64,000 bases of DNA from DATGLE01 sp035294325. Lineage in GTDB: Bacteria > Chloroflexota > Ktedonobacteria > Ktedonobacterales > Ktedonobacteraceae. This document shows positions 36,302 to 45,904 of the stretch, piece by piece. Below the pieces are notes generated by a model. That model was not told the DNA's origin. It ran no database searches and saw only the letters and a list, made by a program, of their open reading frames with translations. The position numbers and the translations under genes were made by a program. The number at the start of each line of letters is the position of its first letter. Position 1 is the stretch's first letter. Location of the stretch: assembly GCA_035294325.1 (NCBI GenBank), contig DATGLE010000034.1:1-64000 (forward strand). The letters are read 5' to 3'.

Positions 36302-37180
36302 ATGAGGATCTATCCATCGCACGCCGGGCAGATCCGCCTGCTGACAGGCGAAGACTTGCCCGCTGTCCGGCGCCTGCTCTTTACTTCTGAATATATCTAT
36401 CAGCGCTTCACGCCGGGAGAGCTGCCACTCTTACTTGAGCACTATCCCGCCGTGGGCCTGTTCAATGGCGCCTCGCTCCAGAGCTTCCTGCTGTCCCAGA
36501 CTGTCAATCCCCCTTCCGCCTGGCTTTCGGGCTTTGGAGTCAGTTGGACGGCGAGCAGCGCATACGTCGAGATACTCACTTCGCTCCTTGAACAATTGTC
36601 ATCCCATCTGCTCGCGCGCGGCGTGCATCACCTGCACTATTCGGGCAACGACACCGGGCGTGACTGGCTGCGCCCGATTCTGCTCGGCCACGGCTTCACA
36701 CCCTACAGCCGGCTCTACGCCTACGATAAAATTGGCTTCAGCATCCCTACTATGGGCAACCAGCAGGTTGTTGTCCGCCCGCTGACGAACAGCCGCGACG
36801 ATATGCAAGCACTGCTCAACATTGAGAATGCCTGCTTTGAGGATCTCTGGCGCTATGATACTCTGGCCTTCGCCGATATCGCCGCCACGCATCCCTACTT
36901 TGTTGTGGCCGAGTTGCAGGGCAAGATCGCCGGATATCAATTTAATGCGCTGGAGAACGATACCGGCTACCTCATCCGTATCGCCGTCCATCCCGCATTC
37001 GGCAGCCAGGGCATCGGCGCCCGCCTGATGGCCGAGGCCATACGCTTCTTTGAACGTGAGGGCGCGGCGCGCATTCTGCTGAATACCCAGGAAGATAACG
37101 TCCACGCTCATCGCCTCTATGAGTGGTTCGGCTTCGTCCGCTCGCAACAGACGGGCTTCGTATTGCGCAAGTACCTGTAA
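36302..37180 (+). CDS. Double-GNAT N-acetyltransferase
   Basis: A protein of 292 residues with a weak N-terminal GNAT-like half (about 1-145) and a clear C-terminal GNAT domain (about 155-292). The latter contains YLIRIAVHPAFGSQGIGARLM, the acetyl-CoA-binding Q/RxxGxG/A loop, then ARILLNTQEDNVHAHRLYEWFGF. The N-terminal half lacks an intact acetyl-CoA loop and may bind substrate, as in other tandem GNAT proteins. It follows the deacetylase-family gene by 18 bases and is probably the last gene of the suc operon. The substrate (protein lysine, antibiotic or small amine) cannot be told from sequence. Confidence 0.87.
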   Translation: MRIYPSHAGQIRLLTGEDLPAVRRLLFTSEYIYQRFTPGELPLLLEHYPAVGLFNGASLQSFLLSQTVNPPSAWLSGFGVSWTASSAYVEILTSLLEQLSSHLLARGVHHLHYSGNDTGRDWLRPILLGHGFTPYSRLYAYDKIGFSIPTMGNQQVVVRPLTNSRDDMQALLNIENACFEDLWRYDTLAFADIAATHPYFVVAELQGKIAGYQFNALENDTGYLIRIAVHPAFGSQGIGARLMAEAIRFFEREGAARILLNTQEDNVHAHRLYEWFGFVRSQQTGFVLRKYL

Positions 37181-37281
37181 ATAATGAAGGTTAACAACCA
37201 GAGGCAGGGATATGCCCCTGTGCGTAGCGCGATGATGAATGATACCGATCAAGATCGGCAAGGGAAAGGATGCCGGGCCTT

Positions 37282-37442
37282 TGTAGGGACGCCGCGCCGC
37301 CCCGGGGGCAACGCTCTGTGACCAGTCTGCGGCGCAAGTCCGCCGATCTCTCCCCTCGAACCGTTGGGGTGGGCCGCGGGGCGGACTTGCGCCGCAGACC
37401 GGGATGCGGGTTGGACCTCCAGGGCGGCGCGGCGTCCCTACA
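37282..37442. repeat. Nested inverted repeat (161 bp) between convergent genes
   Basis: Outer arms 37282-37302 and 37422-37442 are perfect over 21 bp, starting TGTAGGGACGCC. Inner arms 37325-37344 and 37380-37399 are perfect over 20 bp. It fills the gap between the acetyltransferase and cyclase 3' ends. No target-site duplication was found. It may be a MITE-like element or a strong bidirectional terminator. Confidence 0.85.
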
Positions 37443-37586
37443 CCATCCCAACCGTTTTGCTCATTCCCGAACCTGGTTGGTGATCTTCATTATCGCGCTC
37501 GTTGGGCTTCCGGTGTGCTCCCAGGCGCGATAAATCGCGTGGCTACGCGTAAAAAGATTGCCGATCCTGATTGGTAACATTCAGAC

Positions 37587-39527
37587 TTACAGCAGTCCCA
37601 TCAGGTAGCGCACGGTCAGCGGCGCGGACTTGTTCTTGACCGTCAGAGGGAACGGTTTCCCGGTCTGCACGTAACGATAGACCTGAATATAGGTTGACTC
37701 ATTGAGCAGGATGTTATGGTCCGAAACGTTGTTCTGGAGGCGCGAAGCAACGTTCACGACATCGCCAATGGCCGTGTAGTTCTGCAATCGTTCCTGCGCG
37801 CCAACGTTGCCCACGGTGGCGAGACCGGTATTAACGCCGATACCGAAGGAGACGCGCGTCTCTTCTGGCTGCGAGCGCTGGTATTCCTGCACGGCCAGGC
37901 GCATTTTCCACGCGGCCCGCACGGCGCGCAGGGCGTGATTCTTTTGTGGCAGCGGTGCGTTGAAGATCGCCATCAGGGCATCACCCTGGAAAGCGGTGAG
38001 CGTCCCTTCTTCCTCCCAGATCGCTTCACACATGATCTTGAGGTAGCGATTGATTAAATTCATCACCTCCTCGGGGGCCATGCTCTCGCTCAGGCGCGTA
38101 TAGCCACGTATATCGGCAAAGACTACCGAGATTTCTTTTGTCTCGCCACCCAGGTTGAGCGCCATCGGATCTTTAATCAACTGCTGCACGACATTGGGAT
38201 GCACGTAGCGCTCGAATATACGGCGCACCTTCTTGGCCTGCGCCTCCGAGCGCTTCAACTCGGTGCGGTCATCGATGACCAGCACCACGCCAATATGGGA
38301 GCCATCGGTATCGCGCAGCGAGGAGACGTACAGATTCAGATTGAACTCGCCCGGCCCGCGCCTGGGGATCTCGCAATCAAGCGAAACGGGCAGCAGCATC
38401 GTGGAACGCGCAACTTCCCCCGAGGCTCTATAGAGCAGGCCAACTATCTCTTTCTGCACCTGGGGCGGCAGACTCTTAAACGCTTCGCGGTAGGGCTTCC
38501 CCTTCGCCGCCTCCGGGTCCATACCCAGGATGTCGCCTGCGGCCTTGTTAAAGGTGGTAATCATACCCGTCGCATCGGTGGTAATAACGCCATTGGCAAT
38601 GGAGAAGAAGATGTTGTCCATGTATTGCTTATCTTCTCGGACCTGCTGGATGGCTTTGTTCAGGTCAGCGATGAGACGAGCATTATCGATGGCAATGGCG
38701 GCCTGATTACAGAAAGCCAGCAGCAGGTCGCGGTGCCTGGGGCCGAACAGGTTAGCATTGATACGGCTATCAACATAGACGGCGCCGATGCAGTTATTAC
38801 GCACCATCAGGGGGGCACACATGATCGAGCGGATACCATAGGCCACAATGCTTTCATGGCCGCGCAAAGCATCATCCAGTTGTGCGTCGTCGGCGAGCAG
38901 AGGCTGGCGCGTTTTGATAGCCTGTAGCACCGTGCTGCGGCTGATCTTGGCAGTCGCGAACGCGCTTTCGGGAATAGTATGTGCCTCTTTATCACGGGCA
39001 ATAGTAAACTCGGGCTTGCCGGTAGCAGGATTTACCAGCATCAAGAAGCCACGTTCGGCATTCACAAATTCGATGACGCGATCCATCACCAGGCGCAGTA
39101 CTTCATCGAACTCCCGCGTTGAATTGAGGGTGCGGGCAATCTCATAGAGGATCTCCAGTTCGTCACGCTGCCGCTCCAGATCGGTGATGCTCATGGTGAG
39201 GGCTTCTTCGCGCTCGGTCCCGAATGCTCCCGGGGGCGCCGATGGAGCCGCCGCGGCTCCGTTCCCCTGGCTGTGCTGCGCCTGAAGGACACGTTGCAGC
39301 GCCAGGTTGAGCCGCCCCAATTCCAGATCCGCGATGCGGCTCACGTTGAGTGCATCGCTCAACAGGCGCACACGTGGATCGCTGCCCTCGCTGGCATATT
39401 TCACTTCGACGGCATTTTCCAGCTTGCGGCTATGCTCATGGAGCAGTCGCGCAATCTGCATCAACCCATCGCCAACCGTGCGCAAGTCATTTTCTGTTTT
39501 CCAGAGCTGCTCAGATGATGATGACAC
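37587..39527 (-). CDS. GAF-PAS class III adenylate/guanylate cyclase
   Basis: A protein of 646 residues. Order: N-terminal helical region (1-130), GAF domain (about 150-300; FVNAERGFLMLV, GIRSIMCAPLMV), PAS domain (about 315-430; SIANGVITTDATGMITTFNKAA) and a class III cyclase domain (about 465-640). The metal-binding aspartates are in VVFADIRGYTRLSE and FQGDALMAIF, and AIGDVVNVASRLQ carries the transition-state Asn and Arg. It is cytoplasmic and should make cAMP or cGMP in response to a ligand or redox cue. The start is a GTG at 39527 with GGGGGAG very close, so the exact start is less certain. It converges on the acetyltransferase gene. Confidence 0.94.
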   Translation of the reverse strand: MSSSSEQLWKTENDLRTVGDGLMQIARLLHEHSRKLENAVEVKYASEGSDPRVRLLSDALNVSRIADLELGRLNLALQRVLQAQHSQGNGAAAAPSAPPGAFGTEREEALTMSITDLERQRDELEILYEIARTLNSTREFDEVLRLVMDRVIEFVNAERGFLMLVNPATGKPEFTIARDKEAHTIPESAFATAKISRSTVLQAIKTRQPLLADDAQLDDALRGHESIVAYGIRSIMCAPLMVRNNCIGAVYVDSRINANLFGPRHRDLLLAFCNQAAIAIDNARLIADLNKAIQQVREDKQYMDNIFFSIANGVITTDATGMITTFNKAAGDILGMDPEAAKGKPYREAFKSLPPQVQKEIVGLLYRASGEVARSTMLLPVSLDCEIPRRGPGEFNLNLYVSSLRDTDGSHIGVVLVIDDRTELKRSEAQAKKVRRIFERYVHPNVVQQLIKDPMALNLGGETKEISVVFADIRGYTRLSESMAPEEVMNLINRYLKIMCEAIWEEEGTLTAFQGDALMAIFNAPLPQKNHALRAVRAAWKMRLAVQEYQRSQPEETRVSFGIGVNTGLATVGNVGAQERLQNYTAIGDVVNVASRLQNNVSDHNILLNESTYIQVYRYVQTGKPFPLTVKNKSAPLTVRYLMGLL

Positions 39528-39707
39528 CGACTCCCCCTTATTGGTCTATAAACAGAGCAATTGGTATATAACAGGTCCGATCTAAGGCGCTTAATAACCA
39601 GGATGTGCACAGTCTCTATCAGGAGAAACGTTCTTGCGTACTCATTATAGCACAGCAACTTTTGTTTTGTATTACCGCTATTATCCTCACACCCGATATA
39701 CACAGAC

Positions 39708-39770
39708 AAAGATGAATGGATGATGGTGGTTGTGGCCGCAGGCCACAACCACCATCATCCATTCATCTTT
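39708..39770. terminator. 30-bp perfect hairpin after the epimerase-like gene
   Basis: Arms 39708-39737 and 39741-39770 are perfect over 30 bp with a gca loop (GGCC-gca-GGCC at the tip). It begins two bases after the minus-strand stop codon at 39773-39775. No T-tract is present on either side. Confidence 0.6.
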
Positions 39771-39772
39771 AT

Positions 39773-40669
39773 TTATCCCTGAGTTTTGAGATATTCGGTA
39801 AATGAGGTGGGCGTAAAGCCGAAGTCGCGCTCAACGCTATCAAGATCGGTAGTATTGTCAAAAGAGAAGAGCGTCATGGCCGCGCGTGTCAATGGCGGCT
39901 TCGGCAGCACAGCCTCCATGACAGCAGCGCCCAGGCCGACCAGTGGCACCGGCGCGTATACCTTGAGCCGGCGCCGGTGAGTAGCCTCCAGCAGCAGATC
40001 GAACAGTTGGGTGAAGGAGTAATACTCGGGGCCGCCAATGGTGTAGATGTGGTTGGCATAGCGCTCCGGCTCCGCGAGCACCTTGAGGATGACGGTAACA
40101 ACATCCTCGACATAGATCGGCTGGAACATGGTTTTGCCGCCATCGATCAGGGGCACAACCGGAGAAGTGCGAATGAGGTCGGTCAGGCCCTTGATGAAGG
40201 GAGCGCCCTGGCCGAAGAGCACCGAGGGGCGAATGATTGTCCAGGCAAGGCCGCTATTTATCAACATTTGCTCGGCCAGGTAGCGTCCCTGCATATAGCT
40301 GCCCGGCCTGTCGGGCCTGGTGCCCAGCCCGCTCAGTTCGATGATGCGCTCGACGCCCGCGGCCTTTGCCGCCGCGATTAAATTGGCGGTGCCGCCCACA
40401 TTCGTCGCTTCGTACTGGCCGGCTGCTGTCTGCTTGCGATCAGCCGTAATAAACGCGGTGTGAACGATGGTATCGACACCATCGACGGCGGGAACTAATG
40501 TATCCGGCCGGGTAGTATCACCCTGCACTATTTCAATTTTATCGACGGGCAGAACCTGCCCCGCGCGACTGGTGTCGCGCACAAGGCAGCGCGGCCGTTC
40601 TCCCTGGGCAACGAGACGCGCGACCAGGTGCCGCCCGATATAGCCATTCGCGCCGGTAACGAGAATCAT
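39773..40669 (-). CDS. NAD(P)-binding epimerase/NmrA-like SDR protein
   Basis: A protein of 298 residues of the atypical/extended short-chain dehydrogenase group (NDUFA9/NmrA-like). The dinucleotide-binding motif is VTGANGYIGRHLV at the very N-terminus. The motif VHTAF, the segment GSYMQGRYLAEQML (the Tyr position of the catalytic YxxxK is degenerate) and FQPIYVEDVVTVI match this group. Many relatives bind NAD(P)H without a known reaction and act as redox sensors or complex I assembly factors. GGGAG lies seven bases before the ATG. It is flanked by palindromes and stands alone. Confidence 0.88.
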   Translation of the reverse strand: MILVTGANGYIGRHLVARLVAQGERPRCLVRDTSRAGQVLPVDKIEIVQGDTTRPDTLVPAVDGVDTIVHTAFITADRKQTAAGQYEATNVGGTANLIAAAKAAGVERIIELSGLGTRPDRPGSYMQGRYLAEQMLINSGLAWTIIRPSVLFGQGAPFIKGLTDLIRTSPVVPLIDGGKTMFQPIYVEDVVTVILKVLAEPERYANHIYTIGGPEYYSFTQLFDLLLEATHRRRLKVYAPVPLVGLGAAVMEAVLPKPPLTRAAMTLFSFDNTTDLDSVERDFGFTPTSFTEYLKTQG

Positions 40670-40748
40670 ACGTTATCTCCCTGCCTTTGCAATTACAAAA
40701 TTGCTTGCTGCTATAACTATAGCGCCTGCGGCAAGGATCTGCCAATGA

Positions 40749-40800
40749 AGGATAGGTCATGTCATCCTTCGCGGCCGCGAAGGATGACATGACCTATCCT
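40749..40800. terminator. 52-bp perfect palindrome after the membrane kinase gene
   Basis: Two 26-bp arms meet without a loop at 40774/40775 (CGCGG-CCGCG centre). It starts 16 bases past the kinase stop on the minus strand, in the gap before the epimerase-like gene. No T-tract is seen. Confidence 0.6.
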
Positions 40801-40815
40801 GGTGGTTAAAATTCA

Positions 40816-43221
40816 TCACCGCAGCGACTCCGCCGGCAATTGAATGCGCACGGTCACTCCTTCGCCTGGCGCACTCTTGACTGTGAGGCTGCCACCGGCG
40901 ATGGCGAGCAGCGCGCGATGTGTCAGCAGTCCGCCACCGGTTCCCGTTGTTGCGCTGCTCGCCGCACCGATGCCGACGCCATCATCGGCCACGACGACTT
41001 CCAGGTGCGAGTTACAGGACGCTTTGAGGGTGAGGCGCAGCCGGCGATGCACGTCGGAGCCGCGTGCATGACGCGCCGCATTGCGCAGCGCTTCCTGCAC
41101 GGCGGCGAAGATCAGCTCGGCGATAGCTGGAGGCACGATCTCGTCAATATGGCGAGCCTCCTCCTCCGAAACATCCCACTCTACCTCGTCGAAGGCGTGT
41201 TGAAAATCTTGCTCGATCATGGTATGGATCGCGTGCATCATTCCATCGCGCTCCAGGTGATGGGGCGCACTGGTAGTGGTCGCGCGCATCATTGCGGCAA
41301 GCTGGCGATGGGCGTCGCTGATGATATTGATCGCCTCGGTAAGCGCTCGATCCGAGCGTGTGGTGGCCTCATCCTTATGCCCGTTCTGCACATCGGAACG
41401 CAGCGTCTCCAGCCGCAGCAGCGCCAGGTGCATCTGCGGCAAGATCTCGTCGTGAAGCACGCGCCGCTGCTGCGCCCCGACCAGTTTTACATCGACGATA
41501 CGGCGGCGCAACAGACCGGCCACCGCCAGCATCGCTTCGTGATCGCGCAGGGTATCGAGAATGCGCTGTCCACACGCATGCGCAAGATCCATATCCTCGT
41601 CGGTAAAGACGCCGCCATCTTTGCGAGGACCAAGATAGAGCCGCGCCACCGGCCCCAGTTCATCGTAAATTGGCAATATCCAGCAGATTACCGGCTGGCC
41701 CTGTACCATCACGCGCACCCTGTGTGTACCTGAACTCGCCGCCTTCGCATGACCGCTGTAAGCTTGCACCCTGTCATCCTCATTCTCCTCACCTTTCCCG
41801 GTCCTCGTATTTTTCGGTTGTTCCTCCAGTTCATCCTGCCCATCGAAGAACGGCCAGCGATAATTGAAACTGCGCCGCAGCGGCCCGGCCAGGACCACCA
41901 GTCGCGCCCACTGTACCACCAGCACATCATTACATAAATGGAAAAAGAGGTCCTCCATGCTCTGCTCGGTCTTGCGCAGATCGGTGTTGAGCCAGTGGCG
42001 CAGATTTGTGCTGCGCAAGAAAGGACGCAGCAGCGTCACATAGCGGTCATGCGCGGTATAGCTGCTCCATGTAAAGAGAGCGTAGGCCCCCGTTGCCAGG
42101 CAGGTGATGAACAGGAGACCGCTCAGCCCGCTGAGGCTGCTGCGCGTCAGAGCCACGAACAGCGCGATAAAAATAGCAACGGTAGTAGCAACGATGACGA
42201 TGCCACGCCACTGCTCGAAAAAGCCGCGCCGGCCAAGTGGGCGCTCGATCAGAATGCCGTAGCGCACGATAGAGTAGCCGACCAGCAGAATAATCAGAGC
42301 CAGCGAGCCGATAGCAATGATATCCAGCAGTACGAGACCGGGGGGAATGGTATTGAACGCGGTTGCAGGAGGGATAGAAGAAAAGAGGCGCGTACCCTCC
42401 AGAAGCTTGAGCCAGTTTGCCATTGACCAGATGCCCAGTCCGCCGATGATAATGATGAGTCCGACCATCAGCAGCGCCGCCAGCAGCAGGCCCGGCCTCG
42501 CCAGGTGCCAGGAGAGTTGTGGCTCCTCCAACAGTTCGGCATCGGCCTGATCGTCCCAGAAGGCATCAACCAGACGCTGACGCAGCGATATGTTCTTCTT
42601 GCGCGTAGTACCGGCAGCCCACAGGACGCGCAGCAGCCGACCAACGCGCCCCGGCGTGAACCAGGGACCGATAGCGCAGAATGCGACGTAGAACAGGAAC
42701 AGCAGCGGGAGCAAGACGAAGGGCGAGAACAGCCCGGCGCTCGTATCGCCGCGCGCATAGCCATACGCCAGCAGGCGCAGCGTTCCGGCAAAGGTGAAGG
42801 TCGATTGATTGAGGATCAGCAGGACCAGCACGGCGCAGCCCAGCAGGCTGCTACAAAGCAGCAAGAGGGGACGGCGCCGGCGCCATCCCTCATTGATCAA
42901 GGCCGCGTAGTGCAGCCCGATCACGAACCAGATATATGTCGCGCCGAGCGCGGGCAGCCAGATCAGATGCCACAGGAAATTTAACGGCATCAGTCCTGTG
43001 GGCTGCGAGAGCGGGCTGGAGATCAGCAGGGCATGGATAAAGAAAAACAGAGCGGCCAGGCCGAGGCCCACGACTCCCACCCGCGTGATCAGGCTGCGGC
43101 GATCTCCATTCAGCCAGACCGTACAGGCCAGCCACAGAAAGGCGACCAGATTAAAGATCGAGAGCGCCAGCGCGATGATCTGTAGAATATTTGCAGGATC
43201 AAGCAAGGTGTTCAGTGGCAT
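40816..43221 (-). CDS. Multi-TM NarL-type sensor histidine kinase
   Basis: A protein of 801 residues. The N-terminal half has about eight to ten membrane spans (residues 10-400). A cytoplasmic linker (about 455-600) contains a degenerate GAF-like segment, including a charged stretch near 485-510. A HisKA_3-like segment has His590 in RRVLHDEILPQMHLALLRLE, and the HATPase domain near the end has VQEALRNAARHARG, VVADDGVGIG and GGGLLTHRALLAIAG. Membrane kinases of this layout pair with NarL/LuxR-type regulators, and one is encoded 78 bases upstream in the same direction. The signal is unknown; the long polytopic sensor region suggests a lipid or hydrophobic ligand, which is inference. Confidence 0.9.
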   Translation of the reverse strand: MPLNTLLDPANILQIIALALSIFNLVAFLWLACTVWLNGDRRSLITRVGVVGLGLAALFFFIHALLISSPLSQPTGLMPLNFLWHLIWLPALGATYIWFVIGLHYAALINEGWRRRRPLLLLCSSLLGCAVLVLLILNQSTFTFAGTLRLLAYGYARGDTSAGLFSPFVLLPLLFLFYVAFCAIGPWFTPGRVGRLLRVLWAAGTTRKKNISLRQRLVDAFWDDQADAELLEEPQLSWHLARPGLLLAALLMVGLIIIIGGLGIWSMANWLKLLEGTRLFSSIPPATAFNTIPPGLVLLDIIAIGSLALIILLVGYSIVRYGILIERPLGRRGFFEQWRGIVIVATTVAIFIALFVALTRSSLSGLSGLLFITCLATGAYALFTWSSYTAHDRYVTLLRPFLRSTNLRHWLNTDLRKTEQSMEDLFFHLCNDVLVVQWARLVVLAGPLRRSFNYRWPFFDGQDELEEQPKNTRTGKGEENEDDRVQAYSGHAKAASSGTHRVRVMVQGQPVICWILPIYDELGPVARLYLGPRKDGGVFTDEDMDLAHACGQRILDTLRDHEAMLAVAGLLRRRIVDVKLVGAQQRRVLHDEILPQMHLALLRLETLRSDVQNGHKDEATTRSDRALTEAINIISDAHRQLAAMMRATTTSAPHHLERDGMMHAIHTMIEQDFQHAFDEVEWDVSEEEARHIDEIVPPAIAELIFAAVQEALRNAARHARGSDVHRRLRLTLKASCNSHLEVVVADDGVGIGAASSATTGTGGGLLTHRALLAIAGGSLTVKSAPGEGVTVRIQLPAESLR

Positions 43222-43299
43222 GTTGCTCTTCCCCTCCCCTCAGCGATGGCCGCCCGGCACATAGCGGCGCCGGGAGGGCGGTATAGCTCCGGTGCAAAA

Positions 43300-44070
43300 T
43301 CAATCAGCCTCTTTGTACAGCGGCACCCACTCGCCCCGGCGGTCCTGTACCAGCGCCACCCCATTCTCATCCCATATAATCATGCGATTGAGCATATAAA
43401 TCAGAGTTGCTCTCGCGCGAGCAACTTTATCATCAACGGCGTTTTCGCTCAGCCCCCAGGCGGCATAGATGCGCCCGTTGGTCCGGCTGACGGCGCGCTT
43501 GTCGTGCAGGTTGAGGCGGGCCGCGATCTGCTCGTTGGTCATGCCCTGGGCCATCAACTCAACCACGCGCAGCTCGTTCGGCTCCAGCAGAGCGCGCGGT
43601 GACTGCTCGTCGAGGTCGCGCACCTCCTGCACGCGATCCTCTATCTCGGGATCAACGATGCTGCGTCCATTCACAGCATCGCGCAGCAGGGGAACGAGCA
43701 TGCTGGGGAGCAGGTAGTTGCTCTTGCGCACGTAGGCATAATGCGTCAGGATACCCGAAGCGCGGAACTCGCGGTAGTAGTCGTCGTCATCCTGAATGGA
43801 GTAGAAAACGACGGGCATACGCGGGCGCTCGCGCCGGATAGCGACAGCCGCGCCTACGCCGCTCAGCGCGTTACGGCCCGCCTGGGGATCCTGTAGCTGC
43901 ACATCCATCAAAATCACATCCATATCCAGTTCCAGCGCCCGCGCCACGGCCTCGCGCCCCGTTGCCGCCTCGCCCACCACCTGCACGGCCCTGGTCGCCT
44001 CCAGGCCCTCGCGCAGCGCCCTGCGCAGCGGCCCATGATCGTCAACCAGCAATAATTTTATCGTTGTCAT
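43300..44070 (-). CDS. NarL/LuxR-type response regulator
   Basis: A protein of 256 residues. The receiver domain (about 1-135) has LLLVDDH, phosphoacceptor Asp56 in VILMDVQL and the conserved Lys in AYVRKSNY. The C-terminal helix-turn-helix (about 165-230) reads LEPNELRVVELMAQGMTNEQIAARLNLHDKRAVSRTNGRIYAAWGL, a LuxR-type domain with atypical recognition-helix residues. About 30 further residues follow that domain, which is unusual. It lies directly upstream of the membrane kinase and is its probable partner and transcriptional output. Confidence 0.92.
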   Translation of the reverse strand: MTTIKLLLVDDHGPLRRALREGLEATRAVQVVGEAATGREAVARALELDMDVILMDVQLQDPQAGRNALSGVGAAVAIRRERPRMPVVFYSIQDDDDYYREFRASGILTHYAYVRKSNYLLPSMLVPLLRDAVNGRSIVDPEIEDRVQEVRDLDEQSPRALLEPNELRVVELMAQGMTNEQIAARLNLHDKRAVSRTNGRIYAAWGLSENAVDDKVARARATLIYMLNRMIIWDENGVALVQDRRGEWVPLYKEAD

Positions 44071-44268
44071 ATACGCTCTACGCCCCTGTTTTTTCTCAGC
44101 CTCTGGCTACATAGAATATATCAATTTTCTGGACAAATAAACAGCTTCCGGGGTAACAAAAATTAGCACATGAAAACCCTCTGATATTTCAAGTATAAAG
44201 CTGCTATTGATTAGCATGTAACCTGTGAGGGAATATATAGAGGAAGCAATAATCTAAGGAGATTTTCT

Positions 44269-44700
44269 ATGTCAAGACCGCGCGGGCTTATTCTTGTTGT
44301 CATCCTGGAAGTACTTGTTGGTTTGCTCTCGCTACTTGGCGGCATCACGGCATTGTTTCTACATAATCTGCCGCAGGCGCAAGGATTAGGGTTCCTCCAG
44401 ATTCTTGCTCCAATTCTGCCCCTCGTCGAGATCAGTCTGGGCATCTTTTTCCTCATCCTCAGTTATGGGCTGTGGCGAGGATATAGATGGGCATGGATGC
44501 TTACGATCATCTTTGAAATTGTCCATATCATCGCGGATATCGGCTTTATAGCCTCTCGCAGCTTTGCCCTGGATAAGATCATCGGGTTAGCACTCATTCT
44601 GGCAACGCTGTACTATCTGTTACGCCCGAACGTGCGCGCATACTTCAGCAAAGCCAGAGCAAATGGGGTCAGGTCGAGTAAGATTGGCTTACCCTCCTGA
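44269..44700 (+). CDS. Small four-TM membrane protein (DUF2127-like)
   Basis: A protein of 143 residues with four hydrophobic spans (about 7-30, 45-70, 78-100 and 105-125) and the central segment YGLWRGYRWAWMLTI, a pattern seen in DUF2127-type proteins of unknown function. Charged residues at both ends should be cytoplasmic. AAGGAG precedes the ATG. It is transcribed away from the two-component genes and converges on the methyltransferase gene with only 25 bases between. I do not assign a function. Confidence 0.8.
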   Translation: MSRPRGLILVVILEVLVGLLSLLGGITALFLHNLPQAQGLGFLQILAPILPLVEISLGIFFLILSYGLWRGYRWAWMLTIIFEIVHIIADIGFIASRSFALDKIIGLALILATLYYLLRPNVRAYFSKARANGVRSSKIGLPS

Positions 44701-44725
44701 CCTTTCCAGAGAAAAACGAGGATCA

Positions 44726-45589
44726 TTATACTGGCTTCTTCCCCCACACGCTGAGACCATAGCCGAGGCCCCGGAAATTGTCCGCCAGCATCTCGGCCAG
44801 CATTTGTTCGTAGAGCGTGTCCAGTTCTTCCTGCGTCGCTACTCCCGCCTTGATCATGAAAGGCTGCAATAATTTATAGGCAACCTTGTGATTTTCGGTG
44901 AAGCTCCAGTTTGCCTTTGCTCCCGCCGAAAAGTTAATCACATACGCTTCCTCGTGAATATCCTGGCAGCCAGCCTCACGAAGAAAAGTTTCTAGCATAG
45001 AGGTCAGACACAGATATTGGGATTCCGGCAGCGGCGCGAAGCTCTGGCCGTTGACGAAGAGTGCGCGCATAAAGAGGCGATTGAGCTTTTCGAGGGCGGG
45101 ACTATTTGTCATACCCGTGTTTTCAGGCTCGCTCAGGCGCACGATACCCCCAGGCTTGCATACGCGCACAAACTCGCGTACTACCTGCGGCCATTGCTGC
45201 TTGCGCATGAAACCAAAGAGTGCACGAGCATTAACCAGGTCGAAGGAGTTATCGGGAAAGTCCAGCGGCTGCGTTGCGTCCATGTTGAGAAAGCGCACAT
45301 TATCGAGACGCTGGACTCTGGCTAGCTCCTCGGCATAGCGCACCATCGTCTGGCTGATATCGATGCCCACCACCTGCATACCGGGATACTGGTAGGCAAG
45401 CTCGCTGGCCCATCCGCCCGGTCCGCAGGCCACATCCAGCGCGCTCTGTACGCTGGATAGATCGGGATGATCGGGAAATAATCCGCCCATGCCTTCGGTT
45501 GCGATCTCATCGAGACGTATAAGTCGCCCCATTTCGGCGGCGCTTTCTGCATCGATAAAATAGGCGTTTTGCTGCGGTTCTGCTGGCAT
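44726..45589 (-). CDS. SAM-dependent class I methyltransferase, paralogue
   Basis: A protein of 287 residues. Motif I is ALDVACGPGGWASEL, followed by QVVGIDISQTMVRYAEEL, then TQPLDFPDNSFDLVNARAL and KPGGIVRLSEPENTGMTNSP. The same blocks and spacing occur in the methyltransferase at 9043-9924, so the two are paralogues of one family. The C-terminal helical cap after residue 175 probably shapes the substrate pocket. AAGGAG is 13 bases before the ATG, a little far. No biosynthetic genes adjoin it, so the substrate is unknown. Confidence 0.86.
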   Translation of the reverse strand: MPAEPQQNAYFIDAESAAEMGRLIRLDEIATEGMGGLFPDHPDLSSVQSALDVACGPGGWASELAYQYPGMQVVGIDISQTMVRYAEELARVQRLDNVRFLNMDATQPLDFPDNSFDLVNARALFGFMRKQQWPQVVREFVRVCKPGGIVRLSEPENTGMTNSPALEKLNRLFMRALFVNGQSFAPLPESQYLCLTSMLETFLREAGCQDIHEEAYVINFSAGAKANWSFTENHKVAYKLLQPFMIKAGVATQEELDTLYEQMLAEMLADNFRGLGYGLSVWGKKPV

Positions 45590-45904
45590 TATCTTTTATC
45601 GGCTCCTTCCCTGTTTCATTGTTTTTCTACGATTGTGCCGCATCTATCATAATTGCAGGTAAACGAAAAGTCAAGCGAGCAACCGCCGGGCCGATGAGGT
45701 ATAATGATGGTAACTATTCAACTCTCCTTGCCACCTCCAGCGGCCTGTCTCAGCCAACCTGAACCGGTGCGAAGCGCCGCAGGTGCTGAACAGTCTGGGC
45801 AAGAGCGGACCTGAGCAGTTACGAATATTACTAATAATGGAAAACTTCATCATCGCGCATCTACGCACGGTGAGAGATAAAAAGCGCAATATACAGGTGA
45901 ACTC
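45590..45904. other. Divergent promoter region, no gene seen
   Basis: It lies between the methyltransferase (minus) and the GH57 gene (plus). A TATAAT at 45700-45705 could be a -10 box but has no good -35 partner. No coding sequence is evident. Confidence 0.45.
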
